Origin: Enterorhabdus sp. P55
GTDB lineage: Bacteria; Actinomycetota; Coriobacteriia; Coriobacteriales; Eggerthellaceae
Direction of reading: 5' to 3'
NCBI RefSeq assembly: GCF_009911695.1
Contig: NZ_QWKK01000001.1
Location: 36,672-100,671 of the forward strand
DNA: 64,000 bases
Positions 42,150 to 54,409 of this stretch are shown one piece after another. The notes beneath the pieces were generated by a model. The model was given only the letters and a program-made list of their open reading frames with translations. It searched no databases and was not told the origin of the DNA. Position 1 is the first letter of the stretch, and every line of letters starts with the position of its first letter. Both the position numbers and the translations under genes were made by a program.

Positions 42150-43076
42150 CTAGAGGTTGTCCCGCACCCACTGGATGTTGGCGGTGATGGTGGCCACGAG
42201 CTCGTCGGCGTCGGCGAACACGCGCATGGGACGCAGCCACTCGACGAACTCCACGGTCATGGGCTGGCCGTAGACGTCCTGGTCGAAGTCGAGCAGGTGG
42301 GCCTCGACGGTGGCCGTGGAGGCGTCGGCGAAGGTGGCGGCCACGCCCACGTTGACGGCGGCGCGGTAGCGCTGGCCGCCGACCACGGCCCAGCAGGCGT
42401 ACACCCCGTCGCCCACGGCCCGCAGCCCGTCGGGCACGCGGAGGTTGGCCGTGCGGATGCCAAACGCCCGGCCCTCGCCGCGGCCAGGCTCTACCGTGCC
42501 GGCAAGCGCGTAGGGCCGCCCGAGCAGCTCGGCGGCCTCGGCCACGCGGCCCGCGCCCAGAAGCCCCCGGATGCGGGTGGCCGTCACCGGCGCGCCGTCA
42601 TCGGCCAGAAGCTCGTGGCCCACCGCGCGCATGCCGCGGGGCGCGCCCCAGGCAGCCAGGTCGGCCACGGTGCCCGCTCCCCGCGCGCCGAAGCGGAAGT
42701 CGGCGCCCACGTGCAGCTCAGCGGGGACGGCCGGCCCCAGAAACCGGTCGAGGAACGCCTCGGGGACGAGCGCGGCGAACTCAGGCGTGAAGGGCAGGAC
42801 CACCACGGCGTCAACGGGCAGGGCGGCCAGCGCCTCGATGCGCGCCTCGTTGGCCATGAGCTTGCGCAGCTCATCGGGGCGGAACAGCTCGTCGGGATCC
42901 ACATCGAAGGTGATGACCGCCGAGACGCCCCCGCGCGAGCGGGCCGCGTCGGCGGCCGCGCCTATGATGAAGCGGTGCCCCTCATGCACGCCGTCGAACA
43001 CGCCGAAGGCGCACGAGGCGCCCGCCAGGGCCGCACGCGCGGCCGCCCCCGATCCCTTCCTATATATCTGAGCCAC
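42150..43076 (-). CDS. ribF: Bifunctional riboflavin kinase/FAD synthetase
   Basis: 308 residues. The N-terminal nucleotidyltransferase domain has AFGVFDGVHEGHRF, and VTATRIRGLLGAGRV lies near residue 170. The C-terminal riboflavin kinase domain shows GRAFGIRTANL and VEAHLLDFDQDVYG. Makes FMN and FAD. Last gene of the rimP-nusA-ylxR-infB-rbfA-nrnA-truB-ribF operon; the start overlaps truB by 17 bases. Confidence 0.94.
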   Translation of the reverse strand: MAQIYRKGSGAAARAALAGASCAFGVFDGVHEGHRFIIGAAADAARSRGGVSAVITFDVDPDELFRPDELRKLMANEARIEALAALPVDAVVVLPFTPEFAALVPEAFLDRFLGPAVPAELHVGADFRFGARGAGTVADLAAWGAPRGMRAVGHELLADDGAPVTATRIRGLLGAGRVAEAAELLGRPYALAGTVEPGRGEGRAFGIRTANLRVPDGLRAVGDGVYACWAVVGGQRYRAAVNVGVAATFADASTATVEAHLLDFDQDVYGQPMTVEFVEWLRPMRVFADADELVATITANIQWVRDNL

Positions 43077-44073
43077 GGATCACTCCCGTCGAGAAGACGC
43101 ACCGCGGCCGGTAGCGGCCGCGTTCCTGCTCATAGGCGTAGACGGCGGCCAGGCGGTTGGCGGACACGAGCGAGACGAGCTCGCCGTCGCGCGGCGGCTC
43201 GCAGCTCTCGCGCACCCCCGCCGTGCAGGCGCAGAACTCGGCATCGGCCGCGCACGAGCGCCGCTCGCAGAGCGCGAGCGCATCAGCCGGCAGCGGGTTG
43301 CCGTTGGCGAGCAGGGCTGCGGCCGGGCCCTCAGCATAGGCGAAGCGCAGGCCGAGCAGGCGCACGGGGTCGAGCGCGGCGCGCGGGCCCACCTCCTCGA
43401 GCGCCTCGAGCGTCACGCACTCGTCGAGCGCAAGCCGGCCGGCCGCCAGGCGGCGCAGGGCGCCCACGTGGGCCGGGCAGTCCACCGCCACGCCGATGTC
43501 GCGCGCGAGCGAGCGGACGTAGGTGCCCTTCGACACGTGGAACACGATGTCCCACGAGGGAGGCGCCATGCCGTCGGCCCCGTTTACAGCCAGAAGCTGC
43601 GCGTCGTAGACCTCGATGTCGCGCGGCTCCAGGTTGATGATGCGCCCCTTGCGCGCCTCGTCGCACGCCTTGCGCCCGCCCACCTTGATGGCCGAGTACA
43701 CCGGCGGCAGCTGCTTGTGGCGCCCCACGAGGGAGGCGACGAAGACCGAGGCGAAGAAGGGGTCGAGCAGCTCATCGGGCACCGGTGCGGTGCGCGTGAC
43801 CTCGCCGTCCGCGTCGTCGGTGTCGGTGGCGGCGCCGAAGACGACGCGCACCTCGTAGCGCTTGTCGTGCCCCGCCAGGTAGGCGTCGAGGCGGGTGGCG
43901 GGCCCCACGCACACGGCGAGCACGCCCGAGGCGAGCGGGTCAAGGGTGCCGGCGTGCCCCACGCGCCGCTCGCCGAACACGCGGCGGCAGCGGTTCACCA
44001 CGTCATGCGAGGTCATGCCCGCGGGCTTGTCCACCCCCACGACGAGCGACAGGCCCGACTCGCCGCGCCTCAC
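43060..44073 (-). CDS. truB: tRNA pseudouridine-55 synthase
   Basis: 337 residues. VDKPAGMTSHDVVNRCRR opens the protein, and the catalytic Asp45 sits in GHAGTLDPLASGVL. GTYVRSLARDIG is the third conserved block. The C-terminal PUA-like part is longer than usual and holds a cluster of six Cys (CERRSC, FCACTAGVRESC) at about 269-292 that is not part of the family core. Isomerises U55 in the T-loop of tRNAs. Confidence 0.94.
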   Translation of the reverse strand: MRRGESGLSLVVGVDKPAGMTSHDVVNRCRRVFGERRVGHAGTLDPLASGVLAVCVGPATRLDAYLAGHDKRYEVRVVFGAATDTDDADGEVTRTAPVPDELLDPFFASVFVASLVGRHKQLPPVYSAIKVGGRKACDEARKGRIINLEPRDIEVYDAQLLAVNGADGMAPPSWDIVFHVSKGTYVRSLARDIGVAVDCPAHVGALRRLAAGRLALDECVTLEALEEVGPRAALDPVRLLGLRFAYAEGPAAALLANGNPLPADALALCERRSCAADAEFCACTAGVRESCEPPRDGELVSLVSANRLAAVYAYEQERGRYRPRCVFSTGVIRGSDI

Positions 44074-45074
44074 AAGACCTCCCCATCGGCGGCGGCCAGC
44101 GCCGCCAGGCGCCCGCGCAGCAGCGCGACGGCGTCATCGAGGGGGCCGTCCAAGGTGAAGCCGGCGGCAGCACGGTGCCCGCCGCCTCCCAGCTCGCAGG
44201 CAAGCGCGGCCACGTCGGCATCGCCCTTGGCGCGCAGGCTGCCGCGCACCTGGCCGTCCTGCTCGCGCAGCATGCAGGCGATCGCGACGCCCTCGATGGC
44301 GCGCAGCACGTCGATGAGCGGCTCAGCGTCAGGCCGGGAGGCGCCGCAGGCGGCGAAGTCGGCCGCCGAGAGCCAGCTCAGGGCCGTGCGGCCATCGGCG
44401 GAGAGCTCCAGGTGCGCGATGGCCACGGCCTCCAGCAGCACCGACGCGAGCCGGCGGTTCTGGTACACCTCGCGCGCGATGGCGCCCGGCGCAGCCCCGG
44501 CGGCCACCATCTGGGCTGCCGCCTCGAAGGCCGCGGCATCGGCGTTCTGGTACTGGAAGCGCCCCGTATCGGTCATGAGACCGGTGTAGGCGCAGGTGGC
44601 GATGGCCTCGTCGTAGTCGACGCCGAGATGGCCTACGAGCCGCCAGACGAGCAGGGCCGTGGCCGCGGCATCCGGGTCGGTGTAGCTCAGGTGGCTCATG
44701 GCCTTGGGCACGGCGTGGTGGTCCACGGTGATGGTGAGCGGCGCGGCGCGGCGCACGGCGTCGGCGGCGCCCAGGCGCTCGGGCGTGGGCACGTCCACCG
44801 CCACGAAGCACTCCACGTAGTCCCCAAACGACGAGGCGGGCACGAGGCGATCGGCCCCGGGCAAAAAGGCGAGCGTGCCCTCGAGCGGCTCGTCGGTCGC
44901 CAGCAGGCAGAAGACGCGCTTGCCGAGCGCGCGCAGGGCGCAGGCGAGCGCGAGCTGAGATCCCACGCAGTCGCCATCGGGGCTCACATGCCCGCAGATG
45001 GCCACCGAGGAGCATCCCATGAGGGCCTCGGCGATGCCCTCGAGGGTGGTGTTGGTCTGAGGGGTGACGGTCAC
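44070..45074 (-). CDS. nrnA: DHH-family phosphoesterase (NrnA/oligoribonuclease-like)
   Basis: 334 residues from a GTG at 45074, 4 bases after the rbfA stop. DHH motifs: ICGHVSPDGDCVGSQLAL, VAVDVPTPERLG, TVDHHAVPKAM and MTDTGRFQY. The C-terminal DHHA1 domain ends with GGGHRAAAGF. Degrades short RNA oligonucleotides and/or pAp or cyclic dinucleotide products; typical neighbour of rbfA and truB. Overlaps truB by 4 bases. Confidence 0.9.
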   Translation of the reverse strand: MTVTPQTNTTLEGIAEALMGCSSVAICGHVSPDGDCVGSQLALACALRALGKRVFCLLATDEPLEGTLAFLPGADRLVPASSFGDYVECFVAVDVPTPERLGAADAVRRAAPLTITVDHHAVPKAMSHLSYTDPDAAATALLVWRLVGHLGVDYDEAIATCAYTGLMTDTGRFQYQNADAAAFEAAAQMVAAGAAPGAIAREVYQNRRLASVLLEAVAIAHLELSADGRTALSWLSAADFAACGASRPDAEPLIDVLRAIEGVAIACMLREQDGQVRGSLRAKGDADVAALACELGGGGHRAAAGFTLDGPLDDAVALLRGRLAALAAADGEVL

Positions 45075-45078
45075 GGCG

Positions 45079-45462
45079 CTAGATCTCCTCGCCCTCGTCC
45101 GCCGCCGTCTCGGCCGTCGCGCGACGCGCCTTCTCCTCGGCGAGGTACTTGCCCACGGTCTCCGCGGCATCCACCGACCCGTCGCGGTAGAAGCGCAGCT
45201 CAGGCGCCACGCGCCAGGACAGCTTCCTGGCCATGAGCGAGCGGATGCGCCCGCGGGCGCCCTCGAGGGCAGCGGCCGCGTCCGCGTAGCGCTCGGGCTC
45301 GCAGGTGTAGTAGACGTTGCAGGCGCTGCGATCGTAGCTCACCTCGCAGCCGGTGACGGTGACCAGGGTAAGACGCGGGTCGGACACCTCGAACAGCAGG
45401 ATGGACGCGATGACCTCGCGCGCCTGCTCGTTGACCTTGCGGTTGGACGCTCCCTGCTTCAT
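45079..45462 (-). CDS. rbfA: Ribosome-binding factor A
   Basis: 127 residues from the ATG at 45462 (site GGAAGGAG). The KH-type core has VNEQAREVIASILLFEVSDPRL, VTVTGCEVSYDRSACNVYY and ELRFYRDGSVDAAE. Needed for 30S maturation at the 5' end of 16S rRNA. Follows infB after a 99-base gap that contains only a short GC hairpin (45508-45530). Confidence 0.93.
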   Translation of the reverse strand: MKQGASNRKVNEQAREVIASILLFEVSDPRLTLVTVTGCEVSYDRSACNVYYTCEPERYADAAAALEGARGRIRSLMARKLSWRVAPELRFYRDGSVDAAETVGKYLAEEKARRATAETAADEGEEI

Positions 45463-45561
45463 CGGGGCTCTCCTTCCTCTTGCTGACGCCTCAAGTATAG
45501 GCGCGAACGCCGCCCCCGAGGGAGCGGCGCCCAATTGACCGTCGAATCGTCACCGAGGCGA

Positions 45562-48294
<2,733 letters not shown>

Positions 48295-48297
48295 GTA

Positions 48298-48594
48298 TCA
48301 CTCCTCGTTCTCTGACGGTCGGTCGTCGGTGGCGCGGGACATCTCTCCCGCGAGTCGGTCGTAGTCTTCGTCGGTCAGCTTGGTCCGCAGCGCCCGCTCC
48401 AGCTTGCGGCCCTTGCGAGCCGCCTGGTAGCACTCCTCGGAGCAGACGTAGGCGCCGCGGCCGGGGGCGCGGCCCATCGGATCGAAGGCGACCGTGCCGT
48501 CCGCGCGACGCACGAACCGGCGCAGGGCCCCCTTCGTCTCCTGTAGGCCGCACGCTATGCAGCGACGGCAGCGCTTTGTCTTCTCTCGGTCCAC
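48298..48594 (-). CDS. ylxR: YlxR-family RNA-binding protein (RNase P modulator-like)
   Basis: 98 residues. RRCIACGLQETKGALRRFVR and GRAPGRGAYVCSEEC are the DUF448/YlxR signature, with Cys pairs. Always located between nusA and infB, as here. Relatives bind RNA and influence RNase P. C-terminal tail is acidic. Confidence 0.9.
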   Translation of the reverse strand: MDREKTKRCRRCIACGLQETKGALRRFVRRADGTVAFDPMGRAPGRGAYVCSEECYQAARKGRKLERALRTKLTDEDYDRLAGEMSRATDDRPSENEE

Positions 48595-48616
48595 CGACGT
48601 ACCTCTCGCATCCTTC

Positions 48617-49831
48617 TTAGGATTCGTCGAGGTCGGCGTGCACGCCGCAGTAGCGGCTGCCCTCGCGGGCGTGGTTACGGCAGCGCGTGCCGTCCTCCGC
48701 CACGTAGGCGCACAGTCCCGTCTCGTCCTCGAGGTCGTCCTCCTCGTCGATGAGGATGTTCTCGGTGACGTGGGGGCCGCCGGCGAAGCTCGCGGACTTG
48801 ATGTCGATGTGCCAGCCGGTCAGGCGCGCGGCCAGGCGGGCGTTCTGCCCCTCCTTGCCGATGGCGAGCGAGAGCTGGTCGTCGGGCACCACGACGGTGG
48901 CGTAGTGGTTGTCCTCGTCGATGAAGACGTGCGACACCTTGGCCGGCGACAGCGCGTTGGCCACATAGGAGGCGGGGTCGTCGTTCCACTGGATGACGTC
49001 GACGCGCTCGTTGCGCAGCTCCTCGACCACCATGCGCACGCGGCTGCCCTTCGGGCCGACGCAGGCGCCCACCGGGTCCAGGTTGTCCTCGCGCGAGGCC
49101 ACGGCCACCTTGGAGCGGGCGCCGGGCTCACGGGCGATGGACTTGATCTCCACCATGCCGTCGTAGATCTCCGGGACCTCGATCTCGAAGAGGCGGCGGA
49201 TGAGGTCAGGATGGGTGCGGGACACCACGATGGGCGGGCGGGCCTGCTCGCCGCGGGCGCGGGGCGCGTCGGAGGAGGGGTCGCGCACGTCGATGATGAG
49301 CACCTTGAGGCGCTGGTTGTGGCGGTAGTGCTCGTTGGAGGGGCGCTCGTTGCGCTCGCCGGGGTTGCGCTTCACGTCGTAGTGGGGCAGCTCGGCCTCC
49401 ACGCCGTCGCGGATCTTGATGATGGTGAAGTCCGGGGTGCCCTGGAGCACGGTGCCGGTGACCAGGTCGCCCACGCGGCCGGAGAACTCCTCGTAGATGG
49501 ACTGGCGGCCGGCCTCGCGCACGATGGAGGCGATGACGCCCTTGGCGTTCTGGGCGGCGATGCGGCTCACGTCGGCCGGGGTGACGTCGCGCTCCTCGAA
49601 CTCGGCGTACTCGCCGGTCTCCTCGTCGGGCTCGCCCACCGGCACCATCTCGTAAACGTAGATCTTGCCCGTCTGGCGGTCGATGGTCACCCGCGCGTCC
49701 CACTCCAGGTCGAGGATGTGCTGGTAGCTCTTGGCCAGCGACGCCTCCAGGCGCTCGATGAGGTAGAACTCGTCGATCTTGCGCTCGTGGGCGAGGGCCT
49801 GCAGGGCCTCGATCAGTTCTGATGTTGCCAC
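48617..49831 (-). CDS. nusA: Transcription elongation factor NusA with C-terminal Cys/His tail
   Basis: 404 residues. N-terminal RNA polymerase-binding domain ([31 protein letters not shown]), S1 domain ([17 protein letters not shown]) and two KH domains ([28 protein letters not shown], then [19 protein letters not shown]). Modulates pausing, termination and antitermination. After KH2 it ends in an acidic linker and a short motif with Cys374, Cys384, Cys395 and His398 ([18 protein letters not shown]). This spacing suggests a small zinc finger, which NusA proteins usually lack. Confidence 0.95.
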   Translation of the reverse strand: MATSELIEALQALAHERKIDEFYLIERLEASLAKSYQHILDLEWDARVTIDRQTGKIYVYEMVPVGEPDEETGEYAEFEERDVTPADVSRIAAQNAKGVIASIVREAGRQSIYEEFSGRVGDLVTGTVLQGTPDFTIIKIRDGVEAELPHYDVKRNPGERNERPSNEHYRHNQRLKVLIIDVRDPSSDAPRARGEQARPPIVVSRTHPDLIRRLFEIEVPEIYDGMVEIKSIAREPGARSKVAVASREDNLDPVGACVGPKGSRVRMVVEELRNERVDVIQWNDDPASYVANALSPAKVSHVFIDEDNHYATVVVPDDQLSLAIGKEGQNARLAARLTGWHIDIKSASFAGGPHVTENILIDEEDDLEDETGLCAYVAEDGTRCRNHAREGSRYCGVHADLDES

Positions 49832-49847
49832 GTCTTCGCTTCCTTTC

Positions 49848-50318
49848 CTAAGAGCCGAAGTCGATCGTGCCCTTCACGTGGGCACGCTTGATAGCCGAAA
49901 GCGGCAGCGCCACGCGGGCGCCGTCCGCATCGAGGAGCACCTCATCGCCCTCGACGCCTGCGAGCACGCCCGTCCAGGAGGCGCGGCCGTCCACCGGGGC
50001 GGACAGCTTGATCGCCGCCTCCTCGCCGGCGAACCGCACGAAGTGCTCGGCGGTGCGCAGCGGGCGGTCGATGCCGGGCGAGGACACCTCCAGCGTGTAG
50101 GCGCCAGGGAACGGGTCGATCGCGTCCATGATGTCGTTGATCCACGCCTGGGAGCTTGACAGCACGTCAAAGCTCACGCCGTCGGGATGGTCGACGTAGA
50201 CGCGGATGGTGGGCGCCTTCTTGGCTCCCACGACCTCGATCGTGACGATCTCGACGCCTTCCTGGGCGGCGCGGGGCTCGAGCGCCTCGAGCAGCTTTGC
50301 CTCGGTGGCCGTGAGCAC
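49848..50318 (-). CDS. rimP: Ribosome maturation factor RimP
   Basis: 156 residues. The N-terminal alpha/beta domain has IRVYVDHPDGVSFD; YTLEVSSPGIDRPL is the family signature; a C-terminal SH3-like domain follows (WTGVLAGVEGDEVLLD). Needed for 30S assembly. First gene of the eight-gene operon that runs to ribF, 16 bases before nusA. Confidence 0.94.
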   Translation of the reverse strand: MLTATEAKLLEALEPRAAQEGVEIVTIEVVGAKKAPTIRVYVDHPDGVSFDVLSSSQAWINDIMDAIDPFPGAYTLEVSSPGIDRPLRTAEHFVRFAGEEAAIKLSAPVDGRASWTGVLAGVEGDEVLLDADGARVALPLSAIKRAHVKGTIDFGS

Positions 50319-50420
50319 GTCGATCCCTCCTCGCTTTCTCGCATTCCTTCCACGCGCATCGGGCCTAACAACAAAAGAAAGCGGGACAGGCCCACTTTCT
50401 CCGTAAAAGCGAAAGTTGTT

Positions 50421-50460
50421 CGGCGCCGAAAAGCGCTCAGCGCCGGTATTTATACCATAT
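50421..50460 (-). promoter_or_regulatory. Promoter region of the rimP operon
   Basis: TATAAA (minus strand, 50449-50454) in the AT-rich GGTATAAATACC is a plausible -10 about 130 bases upstream of rimP. A hairpin GGCGCTGAGCGCTTTTCGGCGCC (50421-50443) follows in the leader. No clear -35. Confidence 0.45.
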
Positions 50461-50529
50461 TACTCGGCGAATGGCCAGTAGAAGCCGGGCATCTTCCACG
50501 AAGCGCCCATGTCGCCCGAGACGCGGCGC

Positions 50530-50945
50530 CTCCGCAGCGGCCACGACAGGCGGGTACCGAGCGCTGGCGCGCCAAGCGTCGGCGCGCTTGCGTTCGCGGC
50601 TCCCGCTGTTCGCCGCACACCGGCCTGGGGGCGCCCGCGGCTCGCCGGCACGGGGGACACCCGCGGCGGGTCGCGAGGCGACACCTCATGCGTGCGCTGA
50701 GGGCCGGCGTGGCAGTCCGGGGGCGCCATCCTCGCATGCGTCGCTCCTCAGCGTGCCCGCACCTGCGGCCCCCGCCATTCGTCGCCCCCCTCCCGCACGG
50801 CACCCGCCAGGTGTCGACGCGCTCGCACCGGCAGCCCCGCCACTCAATACTCCCCCCGCCGCCGTTCGCCGCGTGTCGGCATGATCCCGCTCGCGGCTCC
50901 CGCCGTTCCTTGCGTGTCGGCGCGCTCGCCTCTCGCTACCCCCCC
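50530..50945. repeat. Degenerate direct repeats in a non-coding GC-rich spacer
   Basis: Units related to GTGTCGGCGCGCTCGC and CGGCTCCCGCCGTTCGCCGC recur four to five times, for example near 50574, 50590, 50745, 50808, 50870, 50890 and 50913. Spacing and sequence vary. No convincing gene lies in the 50461-51301 spacer. The origin is unclear; decayed tandem duplication is the simplest reading. Confidence 0.45.
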
Positions 50946-50956
50946 CCTTACACGCC

Positions 50957-51154
50957 CTCAAACTGCACGGTTTTTGCGACTTTGCGACAAAAAGACGCTC
51001 TTTTGAGGGGCTTCTGGCGGTCAGCCATCGTGGCGCGGAAATGATGCCTGTCTGAGAACAATTCTCACCTGCGAGTTCGCCGAGGAAGCCGCGAAGGTCG
51101 CGCATTTGTTTCCGCGAGTCTGTCACAAAGTCGAAAAAACCGTGCAGTTTGGGG
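50957..51154. repeat. Long intergenic dyad G
   Basis: The left arm 50957-50989 (CTCAAACTGCACGGTTTTTG and on) and right arm 51121-51154 (TGTCACAAAGTCGAAAAAAC and on) pair with about three mismatches over 33 bases. An inner dyad CGCGGAAA (51034)/TTTCCGCG (51110) and the palindrome TGAGAACAATTCTCA (51053-51067) lie between. The CTGACCTGG core is absent, so it is related to the other long dyads in layout only. It separates the divergent rimP operon and VIT1-type gene. Confidence 0.75.
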
Positions 51155-51301
51155 GGATGCGCGTCCGGCGGCGCGGTCCGGTCTACAGATGGGCGCTCGC
51201 CAGGTGACGGGTCGGTACGGGGGCGGACGGCGGCGACCGCGCGGTCCTATGATGGAGCCACCAAGCAGGCGGCGCCCCGGCGCCGGAACAGGGAGGCAGC
51301 C

Positions 51302-52651
51302 ATGGTCCACGACAGCGACGCCACGTCCGCGCAGACGAGAAGGCCCCGCGGCGCTGAAGACGCAACGAGCGCGCAAGCCGCTCAGGAAAGCGGCCCCGGA
51401 ACCGCGGGGCGCACGCAACCCACCGGGCCCGCGGCCGCGGATGATCAGCAGCCGGATGTCCCCCAAGCCGCAGCGGCCAAAGGCGAGGCGCACCCGGCGC
51501 CCGCCGTCGGGGCGGGCGTTCCGTCAGGTACCAAAGCGGAACCGCCCGACAGCGGGACGGATGCCGGCGTGAGGCCACCCGCCGCCGGGACGGATGCCGG
51601 CGTGAGGCCACCCGGCAGCGGGGCGGGCGCGTCAGCAGCCGGCGGCGGCAAGGCCGGCGCCCCCGGCGAAGGAGCGTCCCCCCACTACCCCGCAACAGCC
51701 GCAGACGCGCCCGGCAGCGGAGCGCCCGCGCCGTCGGGCGCCGCCCCAGCAGCGGGCGTGCTCGAGGTCGATCCCGCCTCGCTCAGCCCGCGCGCCGTGG
51801 CGGCGGTGGCAGCCTACCAGGAGTCCGTCGCCACCGAGGCAGACGCCTACCGGCGCATGGCCGCGCACGTGAAGGACCCGGGCAACCGCGCGACGCTCGA
51901 GCGCATCGCCGACGAGAAGGCGGCTGACGCCGACGCCTGGGCCCGCTACACCGGCCGCCCCGCCGTCCCGCGGGTCGCCCGCGCACGCCGCTACGCCCTG
52001 ATCGCACGCATCCTCGGATTCACCTTCGCCGTCAAGCTCATGGACAAGCACAAGCACGCCGCCCGCAGCGACGCCCGCGCGCTTGCAGCCCAGGTGCCCG
52101 CGATAGCACGCGCCGAGGCGGACGAGGAGCGCCGCGGCCGCGAGCTCATGGGGATGCTCGACGAGAAGCTGCTCTCCTACGTGGGCGCCATGGTGCTGGG
52201 GATGAACGACGCGGTGGTGGAGATAACCGGCACCCTCGCCGGCCTCACGCTGGCCATGCAGAACACGCGCCTCATCGCGCTGTCGGGCCTCATCACCGGC
52301 ATCGCGGCCACACTCTCGATGGCGGCGAGCGAGTACCTGGCCGCCAAGAGCGACGGCCGCCCCGACGCCAAGCGCGCCTGCGCCTACACCGGCAGCGCCT
52401 ATGCGCTCACCGTGGTACTGCTGCTCCTCCCCTACCTCCTGATGCCGGACAAGCTGTACCTGCTGGCCATGGCCATCATGCTCGCCGTGGTGGTGCTCAT
52501 CCTGGCGGCGTTCAACTTCTACACGGCCGTGGCGCAAGACCTTCCCTTCAAGAAGCGCTTCGCGCAGATGTGCGCCATATCGCTGGGCGTGGCCGCGCTC
52601 TCCTTCTTCCTCGGCCTGTTCTGCAAGATCGTGCTGGGCGTGGAGGCTTAG
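51302..52651 (+). CDS. VIT1/CCC1-family transporter with ferritin-like domain
   Basis: 449 residues from the ATG at 51302 (site GGGAGG). The first ~155 residues are Ala/Pro/Gly-rich and disordered, with an 11-residue tandem repeat (GTDAGVRPP twice). Residues roughly 165-225 form a ferritin/rubrerythrin-like helical pair (VAAYQESVATEADAYRRMAAHVKDPGN, LERIADEKAADADAW). The C-terminal ~240 residues are the VIT1 domain with GMNDAVVEITGTLAGLT and five membrane helices. Relatives move Fe2+ or Mn2+ across membranes. A metal-efflux or iron-balance role is inferred. Confidence 0.85.
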   Translation: MVHDSDATSAQTRRPRGAEDATSAQAAQESGPGTAGRTQPTGPAAADDQQPDVPQAAAAKGEAHPAPAVGAGVPSGTKAEPPDSGTDAGVRPPAAGTDAGVRPPGSGAGASAAGGGKAGAPGEGASPHYPATAADAPGSGAPAPSGAAPAAGVLEVDPASLSPRAVAAVAAYQESVATEADAYRRMAAHVKDPGNRATLERIADEKAADADAWARYTGRPAVPRVARARRYALIARILGFTFAVKLMDKHKHAARSDARALAAQVPAIARAEADEERRGRELMGMLDEKLLSYVGAMVLGMNDAVVEITGTLAGLTLAMQNTRLIALSGLITGIAATLSMAASEYLAAKSDGRPDAKRACAYTGSAYALTVVLLLLPYLLMPDKLYLLAMAIMLAVVVLILAAFNFYTAVAQDLPFKKRFAQMCAISLGVAALSFFLGLFCKIVLGVEA

Positions 52652-52655
52652 AAAA

Positions 52656-52681
52656 ACGGGGGCCTCATCGTGAGCCCCCGT
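52656..52681 (-). terminator. Terminator between convergent genes
   Basis: ACGGGGGC (52656-52663) pairs with GCCCCCGT (52674-52681). On the minus strand it is followed by five T, so it ends the acyl-CoA ligase transcript; it may also stop plus-strand transcripts. Confidence 0.8.
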
Positions 52682-52714
52682 TACGGGAAGACGTCTGGTG
52701 CGCGCTAAGCACGC

Positions 52715-54400
52715 CTACGCGCCGGACCTCACCAGCTCCTCGGCCATCTCGCGGAGCTTGAACTTCTGGACCTTCATCGACGGGGTCATGGGGAAGTCGT
52801 CGACGAAGAAGACACGCTTGGGAACCTTGTAGCGCGCGATGCGGGGAATGGCCCACGCGCGCACGTCGTCCTCGGTCATCGACTCGAAGCCCGGACGCGT
52901 GCGAATGAAGGCGCCCACGATCTCGCCGTACTTCGCGTCGGGGATGCCCACCACCTGGGCGTCGAGCACGCCCGGCATGGTGAGCAGGAAGTTCTCCACC
53001 TCAAGCGGGTAGATGTTCTCGCCGCCGCGGATGATCATGTCCTTGATACGGCCGGTCACGCGGTAGTAGCCGTCCTCATCCACGGTGCCCAGGTCGCCCG
53101 AGTGCAGGTAGCCGTCGGCGTCGATGGCCTCAGCTGTGGCCTCGGGCATCTTGTAGTAACCCTTCATGACGTTGTAGCCCTTGCAGCACAGCTCGCCCGG
53201 CTCGCCGATGCCGCAGAGGTGGCCGTCGACCGGGTCGATGACGCGCACGTCCACAGGCGGGTGCGCGCGGCCTACCGTCTCGCACTTGTGCTCGAGGTCG
53301 TCGTCGGCCGAGGTCTGGGTGAATACCGGGCTCGTCTCGGTAAGCCCGTAGCAGATGGTGACGTCGCGCATGTTCATGCGATCCATCACCTCGCGCATGG
53401 TCTCGGGCGGGCACGGGCTGCCGGCCATGATGCCGGTGCGCAGGCTCGACAGGTCAAAGGTGTCGAAGTCAGGGTGGTTGAGCTCGGCGATGAACATGGT
53501 GGGCACGCCGTAGACGGCGGTCGCGCGCTCCTTGTGGAGCGCCTGAAGCACGAGTCCCGCGTCGAAGTCCTCCACGATGATCATGGTGGAGCGATGCGTG
53601 AGGTTGGCCATGACGCCGAGCACGCAGCCGAAGCAGTGGAAGAACGGCACCGGCAGGCACACGCGGTCATCGGAGCCGAGCTTCTGGCCCTCGCCGATGT
53701 AGAAGCCGTTGTTCAGGATGTTGCGGTGCGTGAGCATGACGCCCTTGGGAAAGCCTGTGGTGCCGGAGGTGTACTGCATCATCACCACGTCGTTGTTGTC
53801 GAACTGGCGCTCGGCCCACTCCAGGTCCGAGTCGGGGCGGTGCTGGCCGAGCAGGATGAGCTCGGGCACGCTGTAGAAGCCGCGGTGCTTCTCGGGCCCC
53901 ATGTAGATGAGGTTCTCGAGGCAGGGGTACTCCTCAGTGCGCAGGAACCCGCGCTGGCACTCGAGCGACTCGGGCACGAGGTCGCGGATGATCTGGAGGT
54001 AGTCCACGTCGCGGTAGGCGTCGATGACGCAGAGCGCCTTCATGTCCGACTGCTTAAGGACGTAGTCGATCTCGTGGCTCTTGTAGATGGGGTTCACCGT
54101 GACCATGACGATGCCCACCTTGGCGGTGGCGTACATGAAGGTGAGCCAGTCGGGGATGTTGCGCGCCCACACGCCCAGGTGATCCCCGGGCTTCATCCCG
54201 ATGGAGAGCAGCCCCTTGGCCAGGGCGTCAGTGCGCTCGTCGAAGTCGCGGTAGGTCCAGCGCAGGTCGCGGTCGGGATACACCACGAACTCGTGGTCGG
54301 GGTCTATCGCCACCTGCTCGCGGAAGTAGGCGCCGATGGTGAGCTCGGAGTGCAGCGGGAAGTCCTGGTCGCCCGGCTGGGGAACGCGGTTGTCAGCCAT
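52715..54400 (-). CDS. FadD-type acyl-CoA ligase (third regulator-ligase pair)
   Basis: 561 residues, ANL superfamily, of the long/medium-chain FadD type and not a close paralogue of the two ligases at 10215 and 16038. P-loop [60 protein letters not shown] hinge, C-terminal lysine in [13 protein letters not shown]. Activates a fatty or aryl acid to its CoA ester. Ten bases after a cupin-type regulator gene. Confidence 0.88.
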   Translation of the reverse strand: MADNRVPQPGDQDFPLHSELTIGAYFREQVAIDPDHEFVVYPDRDLRWTYRDFDERTDALAKGLLSIGMKPGDHLGVWARNIPDWLTFMYATAKVGIVMVTVNPIYKSHEIDYVLKQSDMKALCVIDAYRDVDYLQIIRDLVPESLECQRGFLRTEEYPCLENLIYMGPEKHRGFYSVPELILLGQHRPDSDLEWAERQFDNNDVVMMQYTSGTTGFPKGVMLTHRNILNNGFYIGEGQKLGSDDRVCLPVPFFHCFGCVLGVMANLTHRSTMIIVEDFDAGLVLQALHKERATAVYGVPTMFIAELNHPDFDTFDLSSLRTGIMAGSPCPPETMREVMDRMNMRDVTICYGLTETSPVFTQTSADDDLEHKCETVGRAHPPVDVRVIDPVDGHLCGIGEPGELCCKGYNVMKGYYKMPEATAEAIDADGYLHSGDLGTVDEDGYYRVTGRIKDMIIRGGENIYPLEVENFLLTMPGVLDAQVVGIPDAKYGEIVGAFIRTRPGFESMTEDDVRAWAIPRIARYKVPKRVFFVDDFPMTPSMKVQKFKLREMAEELVRSGA

Positions 54401-54409
54401 GGGAGCCCC

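Noticed and set aside
50530..50945. Possible CRISPR-like array
   Set aside because: The repeats are degenerate, unequally spaced and not separated by unique spacers of constant length; no cas gene is in the window.
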